This document shows, piece by piece, positions 1 to 10,137 of a stretch of DNA of 64,000 nucleotides. Origin of the DNA: Pseudohalocynthiibacter aestuariivivens (GTDB lineage: Bacteria; Pseudomonadota; Alphaproteobacteria; Rhodobacterales; Rhodobacteraceae); NCBI RefSeq assembly GCF_011040495.1, contig NZ_CP049037.1, forward strand, positions 2,356,001 to 2,420,000. The letters run 5' to 3'. The notes below the pieces were generated by a model. The model searched no databases and was not told the origin of the DNA. It worked only from the letters and a program-made list of their open reading frames with translations. Numbering within the stretch: the first letter of the stretch is position 1; the number at the start of each line of letters is the position of its first letter. A program made the position numbers and the translations under genes.

Positions 1-3000
1 CGCCCCCGCGCTGGCAACACAGTCACTGCTGGTCGAGGATTTCCTGCCCGAACGGATCGACTTTGACCTGACTCTGCCCGAGGGCCTGATGCAGGCCACC
101 GATCTGCCCGACCTGCAGGTTGCCGCCAAATACCTCTTTGGCGCACCCGGCGCGGGCCTGAAATCCGAGGGCGAATTGCTGTTGCGCCCCCGCCGCAGCG
201 TCGACGAATTCCCTGGCTACGTCTTTGGCCGCTACGACGCGCAGGCCTCCAGCCGTGCGTCCTATATGGACAGCTATACCACTGACGCCGCAGGCAACCT
301 GTCCGTGCCGCTGGAACTGCCCGAAATGGACGCCAACGATCGTCCGTTCGAGGCCACCATCGCCCTGCGCCTGCGCGAAGGCTCTGGCCGCCCGGTAGAG
401 CGCCAGATTAAACGCATGGTCGCCCCCCAAGGGTCGATGATCGGCATCAAGCCAGAATTCGACGGCGTCGTGCCCGAAGGCGGCGAAGCACGCTTTAGCG
501 TCATTGGCCTCGGGTCTGATCTGAACCGCGAACCGATGCAGGTCAACTGGACTCTGAACCGCGTCAGCACCCGCTATCAATGGTATCAGCAATGGGGCAA
601 TTGGGAGTGGGAACCAGTTACGACCCGCAAGCGGGTTGCCTCTGGCAGCGGCGCATTGGGCGATACCCCGCTGACGATCTCCGGCGATGTGGAATGGGGC
701 CGCTACGAGCTGGTCGTGGAACGCACCGATGGGGCTTATGTTGCCGCATCTGACGATTTCTACGCAGGCTGGTACGCCCCTGCCGATACCAGCCAGACGC
801 CCGATACGCTGGAACTGTCGCTTGATGCCGAGGGCTATCGCTCTGGCGATACCGCACAGCTTCGGATCGTACCGCGTTATGCGGGCACCGCGCTGATCAC
901 CGTGATGTCCAATCGCGTGATCGACATGCAGGCGGTCGAAGTTGCCGAGGGCGAAAACACCATCCCTCTGACGGTCACGGATGACTGGGGCGCCGGTGCC
1001 TATGTCACGGCGCAGGTGATCCGCCCGATGGATGTGGCCGCCGGTCAGAACCCGGCGCGCGCGCTGGGCCTGAGCTATGCCAAGATTGATCCGGGTGCCA
1101 AATCTCTGAACGTCAGCATTGACGCCCCCGAGGCGATGACACCGCGCGGATCAATGACCGCGACCGTCAATGTGGACGGATTGGCAGAGGGCAGCACTGG
1201 CTATGTGACCCTCGCTGCCGTGGATGTGGGCATTCTGAACCTTACCGGGTTCGACAGCCCCGACCCGTCCGAACACTACTTTGGCCAACGCCGCCTTGGC
1301 GTGGAAATTCGCGATATCTATGGCCGCCTCATCGACGGCATGAATGGCGCGCAGGGGCAGGTCCGTTCGGGCGGTGACGCAGGCAACGGGATGCAGATGC
1401 AATCGCCGCCCCCGACGGACGAGTTGGTGGCCTATTTCACCGGCCCGATAGCCGTGAATGCCGATGGCACCGCAGAGGCGCAGTTTGACATCCCCGATTT
1501 CAACGGCACCGTACGCCTAATGGCAATCGCGTGGTCAGGCAGCGCAGTCGGCGAGGCCGCAGCCGATGTGCTGGTGCGTGACCCGGTCGTTGTGACCGCG
1601 TCACTGCCCCGGTTCCTCGCTCCGGGCGACCAAAGCCGCCTGTTGCTGGAAATCGTACATGCCACCGGCCCCACAGGCCGCATGGGCCTTGATGTCAGTG
1701 CTCCGGGTGTGACGCTTGCGGGCAATATCCCGTCAGGTTTCGATCTGGACACCAACGCCAAGGCATCCTTCAGCCTGCCTATCACCGCTGGCGATGTTGG
1801 CGATTACGAGGTGCAGATCGCGCTGACCACACCCGATGGCAAGCAGTTGACCAAATCGCTGACCTTACCCGTACGGTCCAATGATCCGGCCGTATCTGAA
1901 ACCCGCCGGTTCGAACTGGCGGCAGGCGATACGTTCACACTGGATGACGCTGTCTTTGCCGCGATGAAGCCCGGCAGCGGACAGGCGGTGATTTCCGCCG
2001 GACCGCTGGCGCGGCTCAATGCGCCCGCGCTCTTGCAGGCGCTTGACCGCTACCCCTATGGCTGTACCGAGCAGGTGACGTCGCGCGCCATGCCCCTGCT
2101 TTACTATAATCAAGTGGCAAAGGCGCTGAACCTCGGCAATGACGCGCAGATCGCCCTGCGCATCGAGCAGAGCATCGAACGCGTCCTGACCCGTCAGACC
2201 TCGGGCGGGGCCTTTGGCCTGTGGCGCGCGGAATCGGGTGACTTCTGGCTTGATTCCTACGTCGCCGACTTCCTCAGCCGCGCCCGCGCCGAAGGGCACG
2301 ACGTCCCCGACCGCGCGTTCACGATGGCGATGGATAACCTGCGCAACCGGCTGAACTATGCACCCGACTTCGACAATGGTGGTCAGGATGTCGCCTATGC
2401 GCTGATGGTGTTGGCCCGCGAAGGTGCCGCCCGCATGGGTGACCTGCGCTACTACGCCGACGTCAAGGCAGGCGATTTCGCCACGCCGCTGGCACTGGCA
2501 CAGCTGGGTGCGGCACTCGCGTCATACGGAGATCAAACCCGCGCCGACCGGATGTTCCGCGCGGCGGTCGACCGCATGTCACAGACCGCCACGGACGAAG
2601 GCCAGCTCTGGCGCGCCGATTACGGCACGCAATACCGTGATCGGGCCGGCGTTCTGGCGCTGATTGTCGAGGCGGGTAGTCAGGCCGCCGATACCACCCA
2701 ACTGGCCAGCGAACTGGGCCGCACCGGTCCGCATATGTCCACGCAGGAACAGGCATGGACCCTGCTGGCGGCGCGCGCGCTGATCGACGATCCGTCCGCG
2801 AACGGACTGACCCTGAACGGCGAGGCCGTTGCCGGCCCTTTCGTGCGCATGGTCGAGGCCGAAACGCTGACACCTCAGGCGATCCGCAACACCGGTGGTA
2901 CAGCGACCGACATCACGCTGACCACCCTCGGCGTGCCGCAGATACCCGAGGCAGCTGGCGGATACGGCTACCGGATCGAACGCAGCTACTACGATCTGGA

Positions 3001-3391
3001 CGGCAACGCGGCAACGCTGGACAATGTCAGCAGCGGCGCGCGTCTGGTCGCAGTAATCAAGGTGCTGCCCGCCGGCAAGGGCGAGGCCCGGTTGATCATC
3101 AACGATCCGCTGCCCGCAGGGCTGGAGATCGACAATCCGAACCTGCTGCGCTCGGGCGATGTACGCTCGCTTGATTGGCTCAAAACCGCCAATGCCGAGC
3201 ATTCCGAGTTCCGCTCGGACCGCTTTATTGCCGCTGTCGACTGGCGCAGTAATGATCCGCTCACACTGGCCTACATCGTGCGCGCCATATCACCGGGCAG
3301 CTACCATCACCCGGCGGCAACGGTCGAGGATATGTATCGCCCCCGATACCGGGCCCATACCGACACCGGCGCAATGACTGTCGCCGAATAA
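1..3391 (+). CDS. Alpha-2-macroglobulin family protein (5' end outside window)
   Basis: The reading frame is open from base 2 and begins inside the protein, so only the last ~1129 residues are present. The sequence runs through repeated beta-sandwich-like segments into a central LVAYFTGP / DFNGTVRLMAIAW region and then the thioester motif YGCTEQ (Cys at about residue 688 of the visible part), followed by an alpha-helical thioester domain and a C-terminal receptor-binding-like region. In bacteria these periplasmic inner-membrane-anchored proteins trap proteases by covalent thioester chemistry and are thought to protect a breached envelope. The following gene is pbpC, the usual partner of the YfhM-type subfamily; the thioester Cys-X-Glu-Gln is intact, so this is the covalent type and not the MagD type that lacks it. 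Confidence 0.93.
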   Translation, partial: APALATQSLLVEDFLPERIDFDLTLPEGLMQATDLPDLQVAAKYLFGAPGAGLKSEGELLLRPRRSVDEFPGYVFGRYDAQASSRASYMDSYTTDAAGNLSVPLELPEMDANDRPFEATIALRLREGSGRPVERQIKRMVAPQGSMIGIKPEFDGVVPEGGEARFSVIGLGSDLNREPMQVNWTLNRVSTRYQWYQQWGNWEWEPVTTRKRVASGSGALGDTPLTISGDVEWGRYELVVERTDGAYVAASDDFYAGWYAPADTSQTPDTLELSLDAEGYRSGDTAQLRIVPRYAGTALITVMSNRVIDMQAVEVAEGENTIPLTVTDDWGAGAYVTAQVIRPMDVAAGQNPARALGLSYAKIDPGAKSLNVSIDAPEAMTPRGSMTATVNVDGLAEGSTGYVTLAAVDVGILNLTGFDSPDPSEHYFGQRRLGVEIRDIYGRLIDGMNGAQGQVRSGGDAGNGMQMQSPPPTDELVAYFTGPIAVNADGTAEAQFDIPDFNGTVRLMAIAWSGSAVGEAAADVLVRDPVVVTASLPRFLAPGDQSRLLLEIVHATGPTGRMGLDVSAPGVTLAGNIPSGFDLDTNAKASFSLPITAGDVGDYEVQIALTTPDGKQLTKSLTLPVRSNDPAVSETRRFELAAGDTFTLDDAVFAAMKPGSGQAVISAGPLARLNAPALLQALDRYPYGCTEQVTSRAMPLLYYNQVAKALNLGNDAQIALRIEQSIERVLTRQTSGGAFGLWRAESGDFWLDSYVADFLSRARAEGHDVPDRAFTMAMDNLRNRLNYAPDFDNGGQDVAYALMVLAREGAARMGDLRYYADVKAGDFATPLALAQLGAALASYGDQTRADRMFRAAVDRMSQTATDEGQLWRADYGTQYRDRAGVLALIVEAGSQAADTTQLASELGRTGPHMSTQEQAWTLLAARALIDDPSANGLTLNGEAVAGPFVRMVEAETLTPQAIRNTGGTATDITLTTLGVPQIPEAAGGYGYRIERSYYDLDGNAATLDNVSSGARLVAVIKVLPAGKGEARLIINDPLPAGLEIDNPNLLRSGDVRSLDWLKTANAEHSEFRSDRFIAAVDWRSNDPLTLAYIVRAISPGSYHHPAATVEDMYRPRYRAHTDTGAMTVAE

Positions 3392-3398
3392 CCTCCAG

Positions 3399-3423
3399 AG
3401 GTCCGTCCCTTCGCGACGGGCCT
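3399..3423 (+). terminator. Hairpin between the alpha-2-macroglobulin gene and pbpC
   Basis: AGGTCCGTC and GACGGGCCT form a 9-bp stem (one wobble pair) with a 7-nt loop, starting 7 bases after the stop codon. There is no convincing U-run, only CGCTCTTGTT, so it may be an attenuating or processing hairpin and not a full terminator, consistent with pbpC being cotranscribed. Confidence 0.3.
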
Positions 3424-3446
3424 CGCTCTTGTTAAAGGCGGATCGC

Positions 3447-5495
3447 ATGGTGCGGCTTGACCGTCTCCTTTTGGTTCTGGCACTGATGCTGACGGTCACG
3501 GGCTACGCTCGTGATCGCCTCGACCTATGGGTTGATGCTACTCGGCTGCCACCGCTCCTTACCGAAACATCAACCGAAATACGCGACCGCGAGGACCGTC
3601 TGCTGCGCGTCTACACCGTCGCCGACGGACGCTGGCGGCTGGCCGTTACACCGGGACAGGTCGACCCGAACTTCATCGACATGCTGATCGGGTATGAGGA
3701 TAAACGCTTTGCAACCCATGCCGGGATAGACCCGCGCGCCATGCTCCGCGCCGCGTGGCAAGCCACATGGAATGGCGAAATCATATCCGGCGGCTCGACC
3801 CTGACCATGCAGGTCGCCCGTCTGCTTGAGGACAGCGGCACAGGACAATGGACCGGCAAATTGCGCCAGATGCGCGTCGCCCTCGCACTGGAACGACAAC
3901 TGACCAAGGATCAGATCCTCACCCTCTACCTGACCCACGCCCCCTATGGCGGCAACCTCGAGGGCATCCGCGCCGCCACGCTGGCGTGGTTCGGCAAGGA
4001 ACCGAACCGCCTGACCCCCGCCGAGGCGGCGCTGCTGGTCGCCCTGCCGCAATCGCCCGAGGCCCGCCGCCCCGACCGCGCCCACGCTGCGGCATGGGCC
4101 GCACGCGACCGCGTGCTGGACCGGCTCGTTCTCGCTGGCAGACTGACGACCGAGGCCGCCGAGGCCGCGCTGACAGAACCCGTCCCAACCACGCGCCGCG
4201 CCTTCCCTGCCATCGCGCCACATATGGCCGACCGGGCACGCAACGCGGCACCGGGGCAAACCCGTCATCACCTGACGCTGGATGCCCCGCTCCAGACCAA
4301 ACTGGAAACACTGGCTGCCAAAGCCCTGCGCGGCCTGCCCGGCAACCTGTCCGTCGCGATTGTGCTGGCCGATCACCGCAACGGAGAAATCCTCGCCTCT
4401 GTCGGGTCTGCCGGATTGACCGGCGCAGATGCGCGGCAGGGTTTCATTGACATGACGCAGGCACTGCGCTCGCCCGGATCAACGCTCAAACCGCTGGTTT
4501 ACGGCATGGCGTTTGACCGTGGGCTGGCACATCCGCAAACCCTGATTGATGACCGCCCGGTTGCCTTTGGCCGCTACGCACCGCAGAATTTTGATGGCCA
4601 GTTCCGGGGTGAACTGACGGTGACAGAAGCATTGCGCCAATCGCTGAACATTCCCGTGATCCTGCTGATGAACGAAATCGGCCCGGCGCATCTGATGGAC
4701 GCCCTGCGTCGCACTGGCGCGCAGACTGCCATGCCCGGCGACCGCGCCGGACTGGCCGTGGCATTGGGGGGCGTCGGGATCAGCCTGACGGATCTGGTGC
4801 AGGTCTATGCCGCCATCGCTCAGGGCGGTCAGGCGACCCCGCTCTATTGGCGCGATCCGGCACCGACAGGGGCACGCCAACGTATCCTCAGCCGCTCTGC
4901 TGCATGGCAGGTTGGTGATATCCTCGCGGGCCTCTCGCCGCCACCAAACGCCCCGCGCCGCACACTCGCGTACAAGACCGGCACCTCCTACGGGCACCGC
5001 GATGCTTGGGCCATCGGCTATGACGGCGCACATGTGGCCGGTGTCTGGATCGGGCGCCCGGATGGGACACCCGTTCCCGGCGCCTTTGGCGGTGATCTGG
5101 CAGCGCCGGTGCTGTTCGAAGCCTTCCAGCGGCTAAAAGAAACACGCAACCCCCTGCCCGCGCCACCACCCGAAACACTGATCTTGTCCACCGCTGAACT
5201 GCCACAACCCCTGCGCCGCTTCACCCCACGCGATGCGGTCTTTACCGCCGCACCAGACGCACCAAAGCTGATCTTTCCCCCCGACGGCGCACGGCTCGCG
5301 TCCAGCGAATATGGGCTACCGGTCAAGGTTCGCGACGGCAAACCACCCTTTACGTGGATGGCCAACGGCACACCCCTGCTGACTGGCGTGCACACCCGTC
5401 AGGCCCAGCTGATGGGACTCAGCACAGGGTTCTCTCAACTATCGGTGATCGACGCCAGCGGTCGCGCCTCAAGGGTCACGATCCGGCTGGATTAG
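3447..5495 (+). CDS. pbpC: Penicillin-binding protein 1C
   Basis: Bifunctional peptidoglycan synthase of about 682 residues. An N-terminal signal anchor (residues 3-20) precedes a GT51 glycosyltransferase domain with the catalytic Glu84 in GYEDKRF and the GGSTLTMQ motif near 115-122. The transpeptidase domain carries SxxK (Ser345-Thr-Leu-Lys348), SLN (399-401) and KTGTS (510-514). The last ~90 residues fit the PBP1C-specific C-terminal domain. I chose the ATG at 3447 because AAAGG lies 8 bases upstream; an in-frame TTG at 3429 has no ribosome-binding site. It follows the alpha-2-macroglobulin gene by 55 bases, a linkage known from many Gram-negative bacteria, suggesting joint envelope repair. 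It ends 12 bases before the convergent thiolase gene. Confidence 0.95.
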   Translation: MVRLDRLLLVLALMLTVTGYARDRLDLWVDATRLPPLLTETSTEIRDREDRLLRVYTVADGRWRLAVTPGQVDPNFIDMLIGYEDKRFATHAGIDPRAMLRAAWQATWNGEIISGGSTLTMQVARLLEDSGTGQWTGKLRQMRVALALERQLTKDQILTLYLTHAPYGGNLEGIRAATLAWFGKEPNRLTPAEAALLVALPQSPEARRPDRAHAAAWAARDRVLDRLVLAGRLTTEAAEAALTEPVPTTRRAFPAIAPHMADRARNAAPGQTRHHLTLDAPLQTKLETLAAKALRGLPGNLSVAIVLADHRNGEILASVGSAGLTGADARQGFIDMTQALRSPGSTLKPLVYGMAFDRGLAHPQTLIDDRPVAFGRYAPQNFDGQFRGELTVTEALRQSLNIPVILLMNEIGPAHLMDALRRTGAQTAMPGDRAGLAVALGGVGISLTDLVQVYAAIAQGGQATPLYWRDPAPTGARQRILSRSAAWQVGDILAGLSPPPNAPRRTLAYKTGTSYGHRDAWAIGYDGAHVAGVWIGRPDGTPVPGAFGGDLAAPVLFEAFQRLKETRNPLPAPPPETLILSTAELPQPLRRFTPRDAVFTAAPDAPKLIFPPDGARLASSEYGLPVKVRDGKPPFTWMANGTPLLTGVHTRQAQLMGLSTGFSQLSVIDASGRASRVTIRLD

Positions 5496-5507
5496 AGCCT
5501 GCTGTTA

Positions 5508-6683
5508 TCAGGCCCGCTCGATTGCCAGCGCGATACCCTGACCACCACCGATACACATGGTAATCAGCGCCTTTGATCCCCCGGTGCGTTCCAGCTCGTA
5601 CATCGCCTTGATTGTCAGGATGGCACCAGTTGCGCCGACCGGGTGACCCAGCGCAATCGCGCCGCCATTGGGATTGACCTTAGTCGGGTCCAGCCCCAGC
5701 CCCTTGTTCACCGCCAGCGCCTGCGCCGCGAATGCCTCGTTCGACTCGATCACGTCAAAATCATCCGCGCTCAAGCCTGTCCGCGCCAACAATGCCTCGA
5801 CCGCAGGGACCGGACCGATGCCCATCACCTCGGGGCGCACGCCCGCATGGGCATAGCCCAATACCCGCGCGCGCGGTTTCAGACCTGCCTTTTGCGCGGC
5901 ATCGCCACGCGCCATAACAATCGCCGCCGCACCATCATTGATGCCCGACGCATTGCCAGCCGTCACAGTACCGTCTTTCTGGAACGCCGTGCGCAGCCCG
6001 GCCAGCGCCTCTGCCGTCGTCGCCTTGGGATGCTCGTCTGTATCAAACGCCACCATGTCCCGGCGCACTTTCACGTCGATGGGCGCGATCTGATCCTTGA
6101 AATATCCGGCCTTGATCGCCGCCGCCGCGCGGTTCTGGCTCTCCAGCGCAAAGGCATCTTGCGCCTCGCGGCTGATTTCATGCTCTGCCGCGACATTCTC
6201 GGCCGTGATCCCCATATGTCCGGTCCCGAACGGACAGTTCAGTGCGCCCAACATCATGTCGAGCGTCCGGATATCGCCCATCTTGGCGCCCCAACGCTGA
6301 TCGGGGTTGATAAAGGGCGAACGCGTCATGCTCTCGGCTCCGCCGGTCAGCGCATAATCGCAATCTCCCAGCATCAGCGATTGGATGCCCGACACAATGG
6401 CCTGCGCACCCGATCCGCACAAACGGTTCACGTTCATCGCGGGCGTGCTCGCGGGGATACCCGCATCCATCGCGGCAACACGGCTCAGATACATATCGCG
6501 CGGCTCAGTGTTGATCACGTGGCCAAAGACCACATGCCCGATCTGGCCCCCCTCGACCCCGGACCGTTCCAGCGCCGCACGCGCAACATGCGCACCTAAT
6601 TCGGTTGGTTTTACACCGGCCAACGATCCGCCGAAGGTGCCGATAGCTGTCCGCGTGCCGCCCAGAATTACAATATCCGTCAT
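5508..6683 (-). CDS. Acetyl-CoA C-acyltransferase (thiolase)
   Basis: A 391-residue thiolase. The nucleophilic Cys89 is in NRLCGSGAQA, the substrate-activating motif NEAFAAQ is present, and the catalytic His347 (GGAIALGHPVG) and Cys377 (CIGGGQG) are in place. Thiolases of this length catalyse either acetoacetyl-CoA synthesis for polyhydroxyalkanoate or beta-ketothiolysis. The sequence reads closer to the BktB/acetyl-CoA acetyltransferase type than to the larger FadA/FadI type, but no phaB or fadB is adjacent to decide. It lies downstream of the metallophosphoesterase gene on the same strand with an 84-base gap, so it may have its own promoter. Specific substrate is not determinable here. Confidence 0.93.
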   Translation of the reverse strand: MTDIVILGGTRTAIGTFGGSLAGVKPTELGAHVARAALERSGVEGGQIGHVVFGHVINTEPRDMYLSRVAAMDAGIPASTPAMNVNRLCGSGAQAIVSGIQSLMLGDCDYALTGGAESMTRSPFINPDQRWGAKMGDIRTLDMMLGALNCPFGTGHMGITAENVAAEHEISREAQDAFALESQNRAAAAIKAGYFKDQIAPIDVKVRRDMVAFDTDEHPKATTAEALAGLRTAFQKDGTVTAGNASGINDGAAAIVMARGDAAQKAGLKPRARVLGYAHAGVRPEVMGIGPVPAVEALLARTGLSADDFDVIESNEAFAAQALAVNKGLGLDPTKVNPNGGAIALGHPVGATGAILTIKAMYELERTGGSKALITMCIGGGQGIALAIERA

Positions 6684-6767
6684 GTCACGATCCCCTTGAT
6701 TTGCTTTGTCGAACGTTATCGCGGATCACGGACCGCTGGCAAACATGACTTTCCGTCACAACGCGGA

Positions 6768-7481
6768 TCACGGACGCAGCGGAACGCGCCCCGTTTCGGT
6801 CAATAACCAGCAATCATCCCCATCAAACACCGCCGGGTAAAGCGGCCTGCCCCAGCCCGCGCCGCCATCCAGATTGACGCGATTGCCATGATGACTGGGA
6901 TAGTCCTGCGCCGTATGTCCATGCACCACCAGCCACGGCCATCGCCCCGTATAGCTGAGAAAGGGCTCGCGGATCCAGATCATGTCCTTTTCGCTCTGCC
7001 ACTCCAGCGGTGCCTGCGGCAGGATTCCGGCATGGACGAACAACTTGCCATCTTGCAGGTGGTAATACGGCAACCCCTTCAGATAGCGCACATGCACGTC
7101 TGGAACCGCCGCGCAAGCCGCCTGCCAGTTCGGCGCATCCTCACTGCTGTCGACACCATAGGATGCCAGCGTTTGCGCCCCGCCTAGCCGCTCATTCAGC
7201 CAGCTGCGCCCCGATAGAATATTGGCCGAATGTATCTGTCCGCGCTCGAGAAAATCCAGAAACAGTTGATCGTGGTTTCCGCGCAGCACGGTCCAGTCGC
7301 GCCCGGCGGCCTGTCCCCGCATCAGCGTGTCGATCACGCCCCGGCTGTCTGGCCCACGGTCCACCAGATCACCCAACACGACCAGCGACGCGTCGGCACC
7401 TCCATCCGCCTCGATCCGCGCCAGCGCGGTGTCGAGCATAGCCTTTTGCCCGTGAATATCGGGAATCACATAAATCACCAT
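6768..7481 (-). CDS. PPP-family metallophosphoesterase (serine/threonine phosphatase-like)
   Basis: About 237 residues with all calcineurin-like metal-binding motifs in order: IPDIHG at the N-terminus, LGDLVDRGPDS, LRGNHDQ, FVHAG and HGHTAQD. This order is that of the bacterial PrpA/PrpB and diadenosine-tetraphosphatase-like PPP enzymes, which use two metals to hydrolyse phosphoesters. The start is placed at the ATG of MVIYVIPDIHG because the metal-binding motif begins six residues later, as in the family; the frame is open for 15 more codons to an ATG at 7526. Physiological substrate (phosphoprotein, Ap4A or other) is unknown. Upstream there are 180 bases before rpe with nothing recognisable. 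Confidence 0.88.
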   Translation of the reverse strand: MVIYVIPDIHGQKAMLDTALARIEADGGADASLVVLGDLVDRGPDSRGVIDTLMRGQAAGRDWTVLRGNHDQLFLDFLERGQIHSANILSGRSWLNERLGGAQTLASYGVDSSEDAPNWQAACAAVPDVHVRYLKGLPYYHLQDGKLFVHAGILPQAPLEWQSEKDMIWIREPFLSYTGRWPWLVVHGHTAQDYPSHHGNRVNLDGGAGWGRPLYPAVFDGDDCWLLTETGRVPLRP

Positions 7482-7661
7482 ACCCCCCAATATACTGATA
7501 CGCGCCCGCGCGTCAGCCTTCGTCACACGTCGCGCACGTTCCCATTGTTCATGCGTCAGAATCGGCGAGGCAACCGCGAAAAATCGGCTCGATTCTGGCC
7601 TTGCTGCCTATGTTGTGCTTTCTCGCCGTCGTAGTCGGCGCACGTCAAAAGGGCTGATTGC

Positions 7662-8357
7662 TCAGCGGGCGCGCGCGGCCTCGGCAACATCCCGGATCGC
7701 CCGGATGTTCTGGCCATAGGGTGCCGGATTGCTGACACTGCCACCCGTAAACACAGCCGATCCCGCCACCAGCACATCCGCCCCCGCCGCCGCCATCAGT
7801 GGCGCGGTTTCGGTCGTGATGCCGCCGTCGATCTCGATATGAATAGGCCGGTCGCCGATCATCTCGCGTAGGGTCTTAACCTTGTCGACCTGACTGTGAA
7901 TGAACCTCTGTCCGCCAAAACCGGGATTAACCGTCATCACGCAGATCAGATCAACAATATCCAACAGATGCGCGACATCACCGACCCCCGTACCGGGGTT
8001 CAGCGCCAGACCGGCCTTGCACCCGGCACCACGAATGGCCTGCAACGTGCGGTGGATATGTGGCCCGGCCTCCAGATGCGCCGTCAGAACATCCGCCCCT
8101 GCATCGGCAAAGGCATCGATATAGGGATCGACCGGCGCGATCATCAGATGCACATCCATCACCGTCTTGATGTGTTTGCGGATCGCCTTGACCAGCGGCG
8201 GGCCAAAGGTGAGGTTCGGTACGAAATGCCCGTCCATCACATCCACATGCACCCAGTCACAGCCCTCGGCCTCGATCGCCTCGATCTCCTGGCCGAAATT
8301 GGCAAAATCCGCCGATAGGATCGACGGAGCAATTTTGATGGAACGGTCCAAGGACAT
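7662..8357 (-). CDS. rpe: Ribulose-phosphate 3-epimerase
   Basis: A 231-residue TIM-barrel enzyme that interconverts ribulose 5-phosphate and xylulose 5-phosphate in the pentose phosphate pathway (and Calvin cycle where present). Family motifs are clear: IAPSILSADFANFG at the N-terminus, VHVDVMDGHFVPN with the metal-binding His and Asp, MTVNPGFGGQ and EIDGGI near the C-terminus. The start at 8357 has AGGAG 8 bases upstream; an 82-codon open extension upstream of it is rejected because it has no family resemblance. It is divergent from the acyl-CoA ligase gene, with 139 bases between the two starts holding both promoters. Confidence 0.96.
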   Translation of the reverse strand: MSLDRSIKIAPSILSADFANFGQEIEAIEAEGCDWVHVDVMDGHFVPNLTFGPPLVKAIRKHIKTVMDVHLMIAPVDPYIDAFADAGADVLTAHLEAGPHIHRTLQAIRGAGCKAGLALNPGTGVGDVAHLLDIVDLICVMTVNPGFGGQRFIHSQVDKVKTLREMIGDRPIHIEIDGGITTETAPLMAAAGADVLVAGSAVFTGGSVSNPAPYGQNIRAIRDVAEAARAR

Positions 8358-8496
8358 CTGCTTTCTCCTGCATGAGGGATTGCCTGCTACTTGCGGGTCT
8401 GGCGGTTCGACGTCAAGGGCCGGGTGCGGGAATTGATCACCAAACCGCTTTGTGCCACCGTGCGCGCGAACACGTAATCGCGAAAGGTGTCGGCAG

Positions 8497-10137
8497 ATGA
8501 AGGGGATGATGATGCACCGGCCCCTGCGGATTATCGACATCCTGACCCATGCGGCAGAGGTCACACCACATGAGGGCATCGTATCCGCGACCCCGGACGG
8601 CATTCATCGATATACCTACCCCGACGCACTGGCCCGTGCGGCACAACTCGCCCATGCCCTGACTGCCCACGGCATACGCCAAGGCGACAGGATCGCGACC
8701 CTCGCATGGAACTCCCACCGCCACTTTGAACTATACTTCGCCATCTCCGGCATGGGCGCTGTCTGTCACACCATCAACCCGCGCCTCTCAGACGACCAAC
8801 TGATCTATATCTTCAACCACGCGAGCGACCGGATACTGTTTCTCGAACCGGATTTTATCCCGCTGATTGACCGGCTGAGGGATCGTCTGCCCGCCGACTT
8901 GGCCTTCGTTACGCTCACGGAAAATGCGATTCAGGCCGAAACAGAGACTGTTTTAGCCTCATACGAACAGTTTCTCGCTGACCAGCCCACAGCCTATGAT
9001 TGGCCCAATCTGCCCGAAGATACTGCCGCTGCGTTATGCTATACATCCGGCACCACCGGCGATCCCAAGGGCGCGCTGTTCACCCACCGATCCACTGTTT
9101 TGCATACGATGATGGTGCCACTCAGCCAGACCAGCAGCTTTCGCGCGGGCTATCGTGCCATGCCGGTCGTCCCGCTGTTTCACGCCAACGCATGGGGCCT
9201 GCCCTATGCCGCGCCGCTGATGGGTATGACGCTGGTCATGCCCGGTTCCGCGCTGGACGGGACCAGCCTCTGGTCCCTGATGGAGGCAGAGCAGGTTTAT
9301 TCAGCATGGGGTGTCCCCACTGTCTGGGCCGGACTGCTGGCCGAGATTGAGAACCGCGGCCGCCCGCCTGTTGGGTTCCTTGATCTGGTTGTCGGCGGCT
9401 CTGCCATGCCCAATTCGCTGGCGCTGGCCTATGAGGAACGTGGCATACAGGTCAGCCGCTGCTGGGGCATGACCGAGATGAGCCCGGTCGGCGCACGCGG
9501 CACCCCCGGACCGGACATCGCCACGCTGGACACCGCCACCCGGATGGCGGCCCAGACCAACGCCGGACAGCGATGCTTTGGCGTCGACTTCAAACTGGTC
9601 GGCGACGACGGTGCGCTGATCCCCCACGACGGGCACGGCACTGGCGAATTGCACGTGCGCGGCAACAGCATCATTTCCGGCTACTTCGATAATACTGCCG
9701 CCAGTGCAGCCGCCATTGACGCCGATGGCTGGTTCGCCACCGGAGATATTGCCACTGTCGATTCCCAAGGGCGGCTAACCGTACACGACCGGGCCAAGGA
9801 TCTGGTAAAATCCGGCGGCGAATGGATCAGCTCAATCGACCTCGAGAATGTCGCAACAGCCCACCCCGGTATCACCTGCTGCGCAGTGATCGCCATGCCG
9901 CACCCAAAATGGGACGAGCGGCCCATTCTTGTCGCCGTAGCCAGATCAGTGCCACCGCCTGACCTGTCCTCTTTGCACGATCACATGGCCGCGCATTTCG
10001 CCGAATGGCAATTGCCGGATGACGTGATCTACGTCGATGCCCTGCCGCTCACTGCGACTGGCAAAGTGTCCAAGCTGACCCTGAGGCAGCAATTTGCGGA
10101 CTATGTTCTGCCCGATCTGCGCAGGGCACAGCAATGA
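8497..10137 (+). CDS. AMP-dependent acyl-CoA synthetase/ligase
   Basis: About 546 residues of the ANL adenylating superfamily, which activates a carboxylate with ATP and transfers it to CoA. The P-loop-like motif [16 protein letters not shown], the A5 motif WGMTEMSP, the hinge/adenylate region [24 protein letters not shown] and the C-terminal catalytic Lys in LTATGKVSK are all present. The overall form is that of medium/long-chain fatty acid ligases, which in roseobacters include the methylmercaptopropionate-CoA ligase DmdB; I cannot separate these by eye. The ATG at 8497 has AAAGG 9 bases upstream; the ATG at 8512 with AAGGGG is nearly as good. It overlaps the MaoC gene by 4 bases, so both form one operon. 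Confidence 0.9.
   Translation: MKGMMMHRPLRIIDILTHAAEVTPHEGIVSATPDGIHRYTYPDALARAAQLAHALTAHGIRQGDRIATLAWNSHRHFELYFAISGMGAVCHTINPRLSDDQLIYIFNHASDRILFLEPDFIPLIDRLRDRLPADLAFVTLTENAIQAETETVLASYEQFLADQPTAYDWPNLPEDTAAALCYTSGTTGDPKGALFTHRSTVLHTMMVPLSQTSSFRAGYRAMPVVPLFHANAWGLPYAAPLMGMTLVMPGSALDGTSLWSLMEAEQVYSAWGVPTVWAGLLAEIENRGRPPVGFLDLVVGGSAMPNSLALAYEERGIQVSRCWGMTEMSPVGARGTPGPDIATLDTATRMAAQTNAGQRCFGVDFKLVGDDGALIPHDGHGTGELHVRGNSIISGYFDNTAASAAAIDADGWFATGDIATVDSQGRLTVHDRAKDLVKSGGEWISSIDLENVATAHPGITCCAVIAMPHPKWDERPILVAVARSVPPPDLSSLHDHMAAHFAEWQLPDDVIYVDALPLTATGKVSKLTLRQQFADYVLPDLRRAQQ

Noticed and set aside
3570..4376. 268-codon minus-strand frame inside pbpC
   Set aside because: Fully within the conserved penicillin-binding protein; shadow frame.
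5643..6599. 318-codon plus-strand frame antisense to the thiolase
   Set aside because: Arg/His-rich mirror frame of a well-supported thiolase; no recognisable domain.
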